Source: Kryptolebias marmoratus (Eukaryota; Chordata; Actinopteri; Cyprinodontiformes; Rivulidae). Taken from it: DNA of 64,000 nt. Every line of letters begins with the position of its first letter. The first letter of the stretch is position 1. The position numbers and the translations under genes are program-made. The DNA lies in the NCBI RefSeq assembly GCF_001649575.2, contig NC_051448.1, positions 13,014,458 to 13,078,457 on the forward strand, given 5' to 3'. The notes below the pieces were generated by a model that made no database searches, had not been told where the DNA came from, and saw nothing but the letters and a program-made list of their open reading frames with translations. This document shows positions 1-11,664 of this stretch, one piece after another.

Positions 1-70
1 CCCCCGCCTCCTCTCTGCTGGTGGACTAGATGGCTCAGGACAAACACGCCTCCTCGCTCCTCGCTGGGGT

Positions 71-3000
71 TTACGTGGGACACAGAACTGTGGAGAGAAG
101 ACAACAGCAGCTGGTGACGAACGCTGTCTGCGTGCTCGCGGAGGAGGAGGAGGGGGGGCTGTGAACGATGGGACTGCGGCGACGACGGGGAGAGATGTGC
201 GACGCCAGGAGAGGAAACTGGAGTCAACGGGGTGCAAGGAGCTGCTGCGGCGAGCTCGGAGTACGGCTAGCTACAAGCATGAGCGGGGGGGGGGGAGGTC
301 AGAGTGCAGCTACTAGCTCCGCACGGGACAAGGAGCGAAGAAAGGGCAGCTGGGTTCGGGGGTTAGAGGAGGAAAAGGTGTGGAGGCGGAGAGGAAGAGG
401 AGGCGTTTGAGTTGCTAAGAAGCCTGAACATGGACGAGCCGCGTTGGCCTCACAAACCTCAGGGTCCACTGCTTTCATACCAGAGCTACCCAGAGGACAG
501 AGCAGCACAGGTGGAAGAGGACAAGGAAGGGACATGTCAACACGGAGCTCGTTTGTTCGCCATCAACTTCACTCACAAACACAGACCGCGAACTTTGTGC
601 TCCCTCGTTACACTGACACGGAGACGGCGAGTGAGCCTGACGCAATCAAAGCAAACATTTTCCAACAGATGTTCTAATCGTCTAATTTACTCAAATCACG
701 AAGCGTTAATGTGCGTCGACTCTGACAAAGATTGTTCCACCTTTTAAAAGTCATATCTTCAATTAGTTTTCACTTCAATTCGGCTAAAGCTTCGGTCCTG
801 TGAAATAAAGGAATATTCACAGAACATTTAAAGAGGATCGTTTGGGAAAAACACACAAATTACACAGGTTTAGAGTTAAATCAACAACTTTCAAAAAGGC
901 TTTTTCTCAGATCATTTTACATTTCTTGAATCGTACTGATAAGAAATCATGACTATTTGTAACAATATTTATTTAAGGGATAAAAGAGAAGTTGTTTCTC
1001 TCTGGGCTGTGACTTAGAGGTGCAAAACTGGGAGAAAATTTGAACATTTTCATTTTGAATCCCTCTGAATGACTCCCAGCAAACCACTGGACCGAGAGCA
1101 GAAAGAGAGCTCACGTCGCGTTTCTTTTAAAGTCTCCACAATGCAGACCTGTGTGTTTCAGAAGACATTAGAAAGTTCTTTTTTTTAATATTGTTATTTA
1201 TTGTTTGAGTCAAACCTTTTTACCAGACTTTGGTTTTAACCCTCAGGTTCTGTGGATCAAGTTTTATGAACTTTTCCCAAAGTTGGAACTAGAACCCAGA
1301 GTGAGGAGCAGCCTTCCTGAGAGCGTTGATGTTTTTAAAACAAACCTCGGTTTAATTTAGTATTTATTATTTGTTCACGAGTCTCTGAGGAAGTGTCAGG
1401 TTTATTTTCTCTGACTGCTTTTATCATACTTCCAGTTCTGCTCACGATACTTATCTGAACACAACATTCAAGACTTTTCTGAAAGGAAATGTAGGTTTTA
1501 ATTTCCTTTTACTTCCATTTATCTTAGTGTAATTTCTCAAATTCAAGACTTTTAATGTAAAGTTTGTTTATTCCACATTTTTACATCCTAATATCAATTT
1601 CTGCTGTTTCCTCAGTCCCTCTGGTATTTTATATTAGAACCATTGTTGTTTAATTACACAATTCTTCACCGTTTTCTCTTATTTTGCCCAGTAGTCCTGG
1701 TTTGTTTTTCTTATTTTTATCTGCCGTAAAGTGATTTGAGTTACGTTCTGTTGCATGAAAAGTGCTTAATCAAGTCTGGTTGATTAAAATCCATACAACT
1801 ATCTAAACAGAGCAGCAGGTTAGTATAAAATCGACTTTTTTATTAGCGGTACTTTACATGAAAATTAGTCTCTGGGTTTTGTGGCTGCTGAGTAGTAGCA
1901 TCAGGTTTGAACCTTGGATTATATAATCCTTTATTTCCAATCATCTGAGCGCGGTTAGAAGCCATTTAAAGGCGTTTGTAGTTTTTTTGGGTGAGCCGGC
2001 AGGGAGCGAGCCTGGAGTAGGAGCGGTCAGAAAAAGCTTGAGTGTCTTACCTTTGAGGATGTAGTCTGTTAGGAGGGCGGGTACCTTCTCGCTGTCGTCC
2101 CTCATGGCGTGGAGGACTGGTGCGGCGAGAGAAGCTGGATGTGATTTCACAGCACGGAAAGTGTTTCCAACAAACGGCACAATATTATACGTCAGACTCA
2201 CTCTTTGTCAGGATTTGGAGGTCTTCTACAGACGGGGAGCCCAATTTCTTCTCATAAGGGATTACTGTGGTCAAGTACTGGAAAAGAAAGAGAAAATACT
2301 TTAACTCTTTGATTGCTTACCTCACTTCTGATGTAATTCTGGAACAAAACTTTAAATAAAAGGTCATCAGTGTGATGGGGTTATAAAACATGCTGCCTGT
2401 CGGGGTCTTGGGGAGTTCCAACGAACACTGAGAGGATGATTGTCTGCTGATCAGAACCAATTTTTACTGATGTGAAATTAAAAAAAGCAACAGGCCTTAA
2501 AACAAAGGAGAAACAAGATGGCGACAGGAAACGCTGCAAACTTAAACTGACATGTGACTGAGAAATAAAACAGAAAAGATGTTATCGAAGAAAAGGATGG
2601 AGGAAGTTTTGACACCAGGAGGAAATTTGTGCAAAAAGAAAAAAGAAAAGGAGCATGCCGCCAGACAGAAAGAGAAACACATCTGCGGTGCGAAGAAAGA
2701 GCAGGGCCACCTGTTTGTCCCCTCCTGTGTAGCCAAAAGTTTGACGGAGGCCATTTTGAATGACATTGGAGAGTCCCTCCAGAGTGAGGAGCTACAAGGA
2801 GTGAAAGGAAGGAGGAAAACAAGAAAGATTGACGAAGAAAGAAGGAAAAAAACCCTGAAAGTGACTACCAGAGCACTGGCGTTCAGTGGGGTAAACCCGC
2901 ATTCATCGACAGAATCGTGCGTTCGGCTCACCGTGCCCGGCACGTGGGTGCTGGCTGTCCTCTGGCCGTTGGGCCCCGTCGCCGCCGTGCTTCGGATCTT

Positions 3001-6000
3001 CTTCTTCTTCCGCAGCAGCTCGCGGTGCTCCTTCTGTTTGTTCTGCACGTCGATCAGCAGCGAGATGAAGCCGTTCTTCACCTGCGGGTCGACAAAAAAA
3101 CGTCTGATCTGTGGAGGCTTTTAAAGGAGCGCAGAGCCGCCGGCAGAAAGTTGACCTGAAAGTTGGCTGTCTTTTCAGTCAGCAAAATAATTCACCCACG
3201 CTGTGACGGAAAATCTGAGATACGATCGTGAGTCACATTTAATTGTTTGTAAAATGAAGCTGAAGTAAACAAACTATCTGACTCTTAGAGACAACATCTT
3301 ATGTGTGACACTGATGTTTCAACATGTAACAACATTCATACTTACTGGCTTTTAAATGCAAATACAAAACGGATAAATGTTAAATAAAAGCGATTCCTCA
3401 CAGGGCAGCACTTCACTTGCTTGTTTGGTAGTTGCAGCCAAGGTTACAAACGTAAGATCTTTGCACAGAACATTCATATAATTTGCATAATTTTCAACCA
3501 AATTACATTACAGCAGCTAGCCTAAAGGCATGTTTATTAAAAGAAGCAGCATGATGGCTGTCATGTTTTTTTCTGTGTAGTACTGAGTATTTTTCTCTGG
3601 GTATCAGTATTTAGTGTGAATATCCCGAATAAAAATAGGACATTCTTAGTTATTTGGACACATATTAGAGGAATTCTATTTTTGGATTCTGTCTTAACTC
3701 GCTGAAGCTAAATGACAACGTAAAAAGAAAGCTGCTGGTTATGTGCCAACCTCTCTCTGCGCGACAGAAGCCTATCAGCATGCGAGTGGCTGTTTCACAC
3801 GCTCTGAACACCTCAGAGCGTCTCACCTCCTTTTCAAAGTCCAGTTCGTCCCTCAGAGCCAGAGCCTTGATCAGCTCCTCGCTGTAGCAGCGGATGGCCG
3901 CCTCCACTTCCTCCAGAGTCTGGTTGAGCTCCGACACGGACAGCTGGCGCAGACCTGAGCACCGGATGAGGAAATATAAAGGAGGACAAATCTTCTGCTC
4001 CGTTCATCGGGCTAACAACGTTCACTAAATGTCACAAAATATTTGTTAAAACACACCGCTCTAACTTTAGACATTTTGTTAAGCCAATTATATCAAGTTG
4101 ATTACATAACGTTCGGGACAACACATTTACTATTTGTGACAGATTATGTAAGAGCCTGATCACGTGCGTCTCGTGCTGGACAGCGCGCCCCGCTATACGT
4201 CATCTCCTTATTTTACATAACTGAAATTTCCCACGAGCACGTTGCGGCACGCTTTCAGGAGCGGAGATGAGAACGTTTCCGCTGCTGTGTGTTCGGGCGC
4301 GCGCACGTGCACGCAGCGACACTCACGTTCCTCGCAGCTTGTGTTGGAGCCGGAGCGCTTCAAGGCGCCCAGGTCCTGAGACAGCATGGACAAGTCGGAC
4401 TGCGAGGGACTCTCGTCGTCGTCGGGGTCGGGGGACTCCTGCATCATCTCTTCTATTTCCTCAATAACCTGAGAAGCAGGCGTGCACAAAAACATGGATG
4501 TTTATGGACAGAAAGAAAGTTTTTTTCTGGATTTTATTAAGATACTGGTTCCTATATCTGGGGTTAAAGTCAGTGTAGATTTCTTAACAAAGCTCAGTTT
4601 GTTTCCGTTCGATTTAAGCCTCACATTAAACAGAAAATAATGAAGCTTTAAGCTATTTTAGAACAAAATATTTATACAAACAACCTAATCTATTTCAAAT
4701 TATAACCAGAAAACACCTGAATGTTTAAGCAGACAAATAATATAACCAAGTTTTTATTGATTCCTCCAGAAATTTGTGCAGATACAACCAAACAAATAAA
4801 ATTAATTTGCTCCCTAATGCTTAACTCTCACACTAAAACTAACCAGTTCAAACTCTGAATTTGAAGAGTTGAAACGGACATCTAGGTTTTCACTGTGATT
4901 TTGGTGAAACTTCTGATTTTAGGGTGTTTATTGGGAGGATTACACGAAGAGATGCGACTCGCCGACTTTGAATCGGTTACCTGTTCGGCGGTGAAGAGCG
5001 GCTCGTCGTTGATGCAGGACACGATGATCGAGTGCATGTCCAGCTGCTCCCTGAGCTCCTCGTCGTCGTCGGACAGGTCCAACGACTGGTCGTCCACATT
5101 CTGTCCCTGAGGAAGACGAGAGAGACAACACTTACCACTTCAGGCTCAAATATCTTGGATGTTTAATCGAGATAATGTAGACGTGTTTTTGTGCTAATTT
5201 GAAAGGAAATAAAAAGGAAATTTCATTATAAAATGTTAAACATTTTACACGTTAGCTGTAACAAACTTGTTAGACGTCAGACGACATTTTTCTGGGTTTT
5301 TTTGTCGAAAAGTATTTGTGTTTAAATTCTTTAACTTTAGACAGCGTCTGTCAAAACACACTCCCGTGTTCTCTCACTCTCATTGTGTGGATCTGTGCAT
5401 CAAATTAAAACAGCATATAACTAGAAATGATTAGATTAGATTATAAATATTAGAGCTATGTCATATTATCTAAGCAGCAGCAGCAGTAATAAGTGAATTT
5501 CTGCATTTAAGTCAAAGGAAATACATCACGTAATTCAATTTTTATTGGTTTTGTGGTGTGGTATTATTGCAGGCTGTATGTACATGGTGATGGTGGTGGG
5601 TGTCTGTGGTGGTACCTCGTGCTCAGTGAGTTTCAGGGCGGGTAGATGCAGGGAGCGAGTGTAAGAAGTCTTCCAGTCCACAGGCATCACGTTGCCATAG
5701 TTGTTAGTCAGAGCGTTCCACACCCTGGAGGTGAACATGATGGAAAAAAAGAAAAAACAGAACAAAATTATGAGTAAAGAGAAGAAAGAGGAGTTTTCAT
5801 CTGTTGGTATGACCAAACCGAGTTTCCTTCTCTTTCCACCGTGACACAGCATTACGTGGCGATAATGTTCTCTGACCACCGCCTCACCGTGTTCCTGCCG
5901 CTACATCACACAAACGCGTTCCCTCAGACACGTGACGCAGCCCGATCAGGCGAAGGCATTCTGCGTAAACCGTACCCCCTGACCGACTGGAGCCGACTAG

Positions 6001-9000
6001 TTTGTGTGTTCGCTGATCTTCATCTCGGCTGATTTGTAAACCCCGTTGAACGTTATACCAACAGACTGCCGCATGTTTACAACGTTCTGCTGTTTGCAAC
6101 TTGGCAGCAAAACGCACGAGCCAGACGGCGGCGCAGAGTCTGTTAAACACAACAAAGTCCCTCAGAAACGTATTTTTCGTTTCCCAAAACATATGTCATT
6201 AACAGATTTGACAACGTCGACAATTAGACATGTTGGGCCGTTTTAGCAAAACAGTCCAAATGTCGAGGACTTAAAGTGAACAGAGTGGCTTTTATTTTTG
6301 TAATCTTGGCCCCGGCTGCTCAAGGCTGGGTGCTGAGAACCCATGTGTCACACACAAACACAGAGACGAGTGTTTATAGAGCACGCGTGGTTCTCCCTCA
6401 AGTGTTCACGCACTGCTTGGTGAGTCGTTGGGTTGCTCTAAATAGGGCAAAGCCTGACATGAAAACGGTTTTTCCCAGCTCTGAGCACCGACGGCATCTC
6501 GGGGCACGTGGACGCCTGCCAAAAGCTGCCGTCAGCCTAAGTGTCCAAAAAGTGTGTTTGGATTTTAAAGAAAAGATAATGAATGTGTCTACGCAGATGT
6601 TATTGCACACACAGGGGACACGTAGAACCCACAGACATGACTCGGTTTTAACCGACTCTGCCTAAAGTGCACAAGCACGAACTTCATTGCTGTCACGCCG
6701 CCGTTTATCTCGGTCGTGACGTTGCGAAAAAAGGAACTTGTTAAGCAGCAGGGCACGTTCTGCAAAAAGTGCAGCCATGCAGAAATGACTCTCACCGAGT
6801 TTGGCGCAGCTCTTTGAGCTTCAGCGGGCTGCTGTCCAATTATGTCACACTTTTTTCCTTGCCGTGTTTCTCTCAACAACCTTCGGTTCTTTCTGGGCAA
6901 ACCGATCTCATCGAAATGCATTCCCTCAGTCTTTAACTGAGACCGTTTCCCTCGACTCTCCTTTTGCTGAAACTCATTTGACGCACACACACAGCTGTTT
7001 TTTAAGTGCATGCAGCTCTTGGGTTGTTTTTGCAAATCTCATAAACCCGTATTTTATTCACAAGGAAACATAGTAAACATATAAAATATTTAAAGTAGGA
7101 AATTGTACCTTTAAAAAAATTAATTTTCATCTTTATGGTGGCGACATATATCAAAACAAAAAACAGGATAGGGGCCACACAAGGCTAAACCTCTGCCCAT
7201 CCTGACTTCTGGAAGATTCAGCCTCTCTAAAATGCTCTTTTTATACCCAGTCCTCTTACTGACCCGCTGCAAATTAACCTGATTTGTTGCAAAATGCTCC
7301 TCCATTCCATCTCTCAGAAGTAAAGGAGGTCAGAGGTTCACCAGTCAGCAAAGAACTGCTCCTAAACAGTGGAATAATTTCAGAATGAAATTACTAAACA
7401 AAAAGGTCATCATCCTAACCCTTTCCAATGACATCGTTACTATGTTCCACTGTGAATACAATATGGATTTATGAGATTTGCTGAAGTCAACCCACTTCTT
7501 CGACCAGCAGGGGAAGGTAGGACGGCCCTGCAACAGTTGATATATGATAAACTACGACGGCTCCGCAGCTCGAGGTAGCGATGCACTGATGACAGATGGT
7601 CCGTGCAACAAGCCGGCCGCAGGATTTAAAATGGAAGATGTCAGACACGCATTATATGTGTAGCGCTGCAGGTCAGCGCCGCTCAGCGCCTCTTTGGTTC
7701 TGCAATGGCAGCTTCGTTAAAGAAAGCTCCCAGAGTGGAAGCAGCTCAAAGCCATAATGGCGGATTATTCCGAGATTTTTGATTTGAATTTTTTTGTGTA
7801 TGTGTATCATCTGTGATAAAAAATAAGCACTAAATACGAATCATTCACTACCAAAAGTCTACAGCATAATTTGTAACGAATGAGCGAAAGCAGCAAAGTC
7901 AGGTTTTTGTTGCCAATAATGAAGAGTCGTTTGTTTACATTCTAACACTGACGAGTTCACTTCAGACAGCCTCTATCGAGTCGGGGAAATAATCCCTGGA
8001 TGTGAACAGAGACAGAGACAGTTCTTCTTCTTCTTCTGCTGAGAAGAAACGACGACTAAAAGCTGCGAGGACGAGAGGCATTTAGGGTTGGAAATCGAGC
8101 GGCAGAGAGGGTTAAAGCAAAAGTTGGAGCTAAAATCAGATTAAAATGAGCCGTGCTGAGATATTCTGAACTCTAACGGGAGAATTTCCAGAACTGAAGC
8201 TGTAAACAAAGGCGAGGAATATTCGCTGTTTTCTAATGCAACTAAAAACAATAAAAGAAATTGTCAAGTTTGAGTTACATTAACCCCCAAAGAGTCATTT
8301 AATGAAGCAAAAATTGTGTTTGAAACATAAAAGTTCAAATTAAAAACACTGAATATCAGTGGCTTTAAAGACTGACCTTCCCTCACAACCACATCTTGTG
8401 AAAAAAGGCCAGTAATATCAAAAGTATCACAAAGTAATAATTTTATTTTTAAAACTGTTTTATTTGGAAGTGAAAAAAAAATATGGAAGGTATGCCAATT
8501 TTAGATATTTCATATAAAAACAAAACTGTTAGTTCTGCAATATGAGCCATTTAAGGACCTTAGGATAATGCACCAAGAACTAAAATATATACGTATATAA
8601 TAAACAATCAATTCAGATAACATTGTGCTCACATACTACTGATAAAAATATAGTTTTGTCTTTAAACAGATAATGACAAACTTGGGACTATTTTAGTGAG
8701 TTAACATGCAACAAGAAATCATGACTTTCTGTAAAAACATATTAAAAAATATAAATTAAGATCATGAGTACAATTAATTTCCATCGCAGCTATTGGTCTA
8801 CATAGCTAAACAAAAACTGAATATAAATGCATCTGAAGTTCAAGCAGGATTGCCATTTCTTTTTATAACTTGTGGACAATAATTTGACATATAAAGTAGG
8901 CATATTTATTATTTAATACCAAATTAAATCTTACAAAGAAGCTTAAACAAACTGTGACTTTGCATATTTGTTATGGGTGTGCATTAGGTTGTAAAAACTA

Positions 9001-9990
9001 AATATGTACAATCTAAAACTGGCATCCTGTATTATCGTGCTCATACTGAAACCCTTTTACCTCAAACTCCAATAAAGTTGTCGTGTTGGGTGAATAAATG
9101 TGTTCGACCTGCTCACATCCTGTGGTCAGATCAAACAGCCTGTGTGTATGAGATGCAAAGGGCAGAAGGATGATTCATGCTGCTGTAAAAGTGACATTTA
9201 TGCCCTCTGTGGGATAAATGTGCCCGCCTGCTGTGCAGAAACACCATGTGAATGTGGAGCTGTGACATTTGGGCACCAGTGAGACACAAACAACTGCTGA
9301 GAAAACAACAGCAAGAACAGATGCACACAGGGAAATCTATAAGTCAAATGTGTCACACTGAGTCTGCTGGGCAGAAACTATGACTCTCTGACTTGTTTTC
9401 CTTACATTCGAGTTCATAATACTAAAAAAAGAAATTTTAGCTGAAGTTAAATCCTAGACTCAAGCTAGAAAATAAAACTATATTGTTAAATTAGCTTTGC
9501 TGACATATTATATTTGTAAAAAACTGTAATTTGTCCAGGTTTAAAGGAGCTTTGTTATAATATAGTCGTAAGATAACTGAGATTCCCTCAGTGACTGGGG
9601 GTTAGCTTGGAGGCTAAAGCGGCTAGCTAGCCGACAGATTAAAAGTTATTTTAAAACAAAATGGGCAATTTAAAGCAAAACTCACTCGTCGTCTTTCAAG
9701 AAGTTGTCCTCCGTGATGGGTTTGACGGGAGCTATGTTTTCTGTCGTGGTGTTGTAGTTTCGGAAACACACGCTCAGCTTCTCGTCAAAGTCGTGGACCA
9801 GGTCCTCCATCGACTTGAAGCTGCAGATCTCCCCGGAGAAGCTGTTGTCCAGGTCGGACAGATCGTCTAGGCCCGACGGGTCGCCCACGTTCGAGTTCAG
9901 CTGGTCGAGCTGCTCGGCCGACTCCGAGGACGGCTTGAACTCGTTGAAGTCCTGCCAGTCCTCGTCGAAGTGGGCTAACGGCGCCGCCAT
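71..9990 (-). CDS. fez2: FEZ2 (fasciculation and elongation protein zeta-2), complete, 10 coding exons
   Basis: Cytosolic FEZ/zygin adaptor, known in the family to link kinesin-1 to cargo and to act in axon growth and autophagy. Coding exons in transcription order: 9990-9686, 5724-5616, 5106-4981, 4468-4327, 3954-3827, 3081-2932, 2791-2711, 2277-2202, 2116-2051, 87-71. They total 1200 nt (399 aa plus stop) and every junction is in phase with GT-AG signals. Diagnostic stretches: CSFKSMEDLVHDFDEKLSVC in exon 1, GNVMPVDWKTS in exon 2, LREQLDMHSIIVSC in exon 3, VIEEIEEMMQESPDP in exon 4, then the coiled-coil region (SEELIKALALRDELDFEKE, NKQKEHRELLRKKKK), EGLSNVIQNGLRQTFG, YLTTVIPYEKK and the terminal VLCPT. 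Exon 2 is FEZ2-like rather than FEZ1-like. The start ATG lies in a good context (GTCATGG). The last coding exon has only 17 nt; the rest of the 3' UTR runs off the left window edge. The protein is somewhat longer than mammalian FEZ2 because of the acidic N-terminal exon. Confidence 0.95.
88..2050 (-). other. fez2 last intron, with a CpG-rich patch at its 3' end
   Basis: This intron joins the exon ending at 2051 (donor GTAAGA) to the 17-nt coding terminal exon (acceptor with pyrimidine tract at about 88-110). Most of it is AT-rich and featureless. About 120-440 is strikingly G- and CpG-rich on the plus strand, with an 80-codon open frame at 168-410 that resembles no family I know. Confidence 0.7.
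5725..9685 (-). other. fez2 intron 1 (3.96 kb)
   Basis: First intron of fez2, bounded by the donor GTGAGT next to 9686 and the acceptor at 5725-5727. No coding exon is recognisable in it. It holds one probable interspersed-repeat fragment near 7190-7310, a moderately CpG-containing stretch at about 7550-8150 and AT-rich sequence elsewhere. Confidence 0.7.
7190..7310. repeat. Probable teleost interspersed repeat fragment
   Basis: The stretch around TTTTTATACCCAGTC and TTGCAAAATGCTCCTCC resembles a sequence I remember as very common in fish genomes (usually reading ...TTTATACCCAATCATGTTACTGACC...). Family not assigned; recognition is from memory only. Confidence 0.4.
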
Positions 9991-10140
9991 GACTGCCCTG
10001 GGAACCCGCTTCGGCAGCCAGTCGTTGACCCCACTCAGCGGCGCTCTGACTGTTCCATCCTCTGAGAAACGACGAGACTGTGGAGGCAGGTGGGGCGGGG
10101 CTTAGTGACGTCAGAACAGGTGCCCCGCCTCTTTCAAATA
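9991..10140 (-). promoter_or_regulatory. fez2: fez2 promoter / 5' UTR with CRE and GC box
   Basis: Immediately upstream of the fez2 start codon. A palindromic full cAMP-response element TGACGTCA lies at 10106-10113 and a GC box (GGGGCGGGG) at about 10092-10100. No TATA box is visible, which fits a GC-box housekeeping-type promoter. The transcription start is inferred to lie between about 10000 and 10100. Confidence 0.6.
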
Positions 10141-11660
10141 TTAGCAAAACAAACCCGTGCAGAGGCGATGCTAGGATCTGTAAACGGTGGGGGCTCAACC
10201 CACCTGCAAAATCTATATTTATGCTATATTACATTATTACAGTAGTAACATACAATACAGTATACAACATTAGCATAATTTTAAAGTTATACAAAAGCTA
10301 TATGAATAAGATATGTAATGTACAAGTGTTTTGAGATTAGATGAAATAAAAACAAAAATACAATCTAAGCTTAAATTTAAAAAAAATTAGATAATTTTAA
10401 TGTAAGCAGCAGTAGAAAAGCACTAAAAAAATAAACTTGACATTAATGAACAAGTCATGTGATAAATAGGATGTACAAATTTAATCTGATTTCTCAAACT
10501 TGTTCAACTGATGTCTCATTTGTTGTCCCTTTTCAACTGTGACAATCTATGACAACTCTTTGTCCCGTCTACTTGATAGGACATTCCCTTTGTTCTCAGA
10601 AGTCAGAATTTCAGAGTGAAATGAAAAAAACACAACTTTCTTTAAAGTGACAGTGACGAAAGCTTTTGACCCCATCTACCAATAGTTTAAATATACAAAT
10701 TTTGCAAATAACCCTGTTTAACAAGAGCATAATGGCAATATAAACAGTCTAAACAAGCATAATATTATTTTTATTATTTTATATTTACTGTTTTTATTCA
10801 CTTTATTAAGTGGGGTCATGAAACACCATTTTGACTTTCAGGCTATATTCTTGTTTTTAGTTGATTTTTCTACATTAAGATCATGTTTATCTTAGGTAAA
10901 GGAATGTAACACTTTAAAATAGTCACTCTAAGCATCTTAAACAGTCTTTCAGAACACAGATTATACAAAAAAGTTGTCATTGTTTTAATCCAAGCAACTG
11001 ACTGGAAGGATTATGTTGCTTAAAGTTTTTACATGGTTGAAGCTGCCTAAATGTCCCTTTTAAATCTTTATTTACATTTATCTAAATTTAATTTCTTTCC
11101 ACATTTTCCAACACAAATACACTTATTTATATAATTTTTTAAGTGTATGTTGGGATATATATTTGTCTGAGCTTCAGTGTCGAACAGGTTTGTTTTACTT
11201 TGGTACTGTATTTATTCAGGGAACAACACTGTTTTACTTATAAAACTGAGCAGTCCGACACCAAATTTTAATTTCTGTCTGAATTATTTCATACTAAAAG
11301 CATCCTAATTTGAACATTTTCATTTTGAGGCCATCTTCAGACAGACAGGTGGAGCAATGAGATTTTCTGAAGAGCTAAAGGCCTCGAATATTACAATAAA
11401 TTCATGACTAAATATATATTTTTTGTTACATAACAAGTAATGCATTCATAAAATTCAACCCATTTTTTTTGTTGCTTTGTCATAATTCCCCCCTACAAAA
11501 ACAAGCTACTACAATACATATTGAGTAATTTTTAATAGTTCTGTGAAGGATGTAAAAATACTTTCTACTTTGACACTAAACATGACATTTATCACTTTCA
11601 CTTCCCCCAAAGTCGCAAACTAAATGTCAAAATAACTTTCTGACAACCATAAACAAGCCT
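10141..11660. other. fez2-wdr26 intergenic spacer, no gene seen
   Basis: AT-rich sequence between the fez2 promoter and the end of the wdr26 3' UTR. The short open frames here are chance-like and no domain, RNA gene or repeat family was recognised. Confidence 0.6.
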
Positions 11661-11664
11661 TACT

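Noticed and set aside
2579..3124. 181-codon plus-strand open frame
   Set aside because: Antisense to two fez2 exons and their intron; Lys/Glu-rich shadow of the coding strand with no family similarity.
9682..9990. fez1 as identity for the left gene
   Set aside because: Exon 2 (GNVMPVDWKTS) and the QLDMHSIIVSC block match FEZ2; FEZ1 lacks them.
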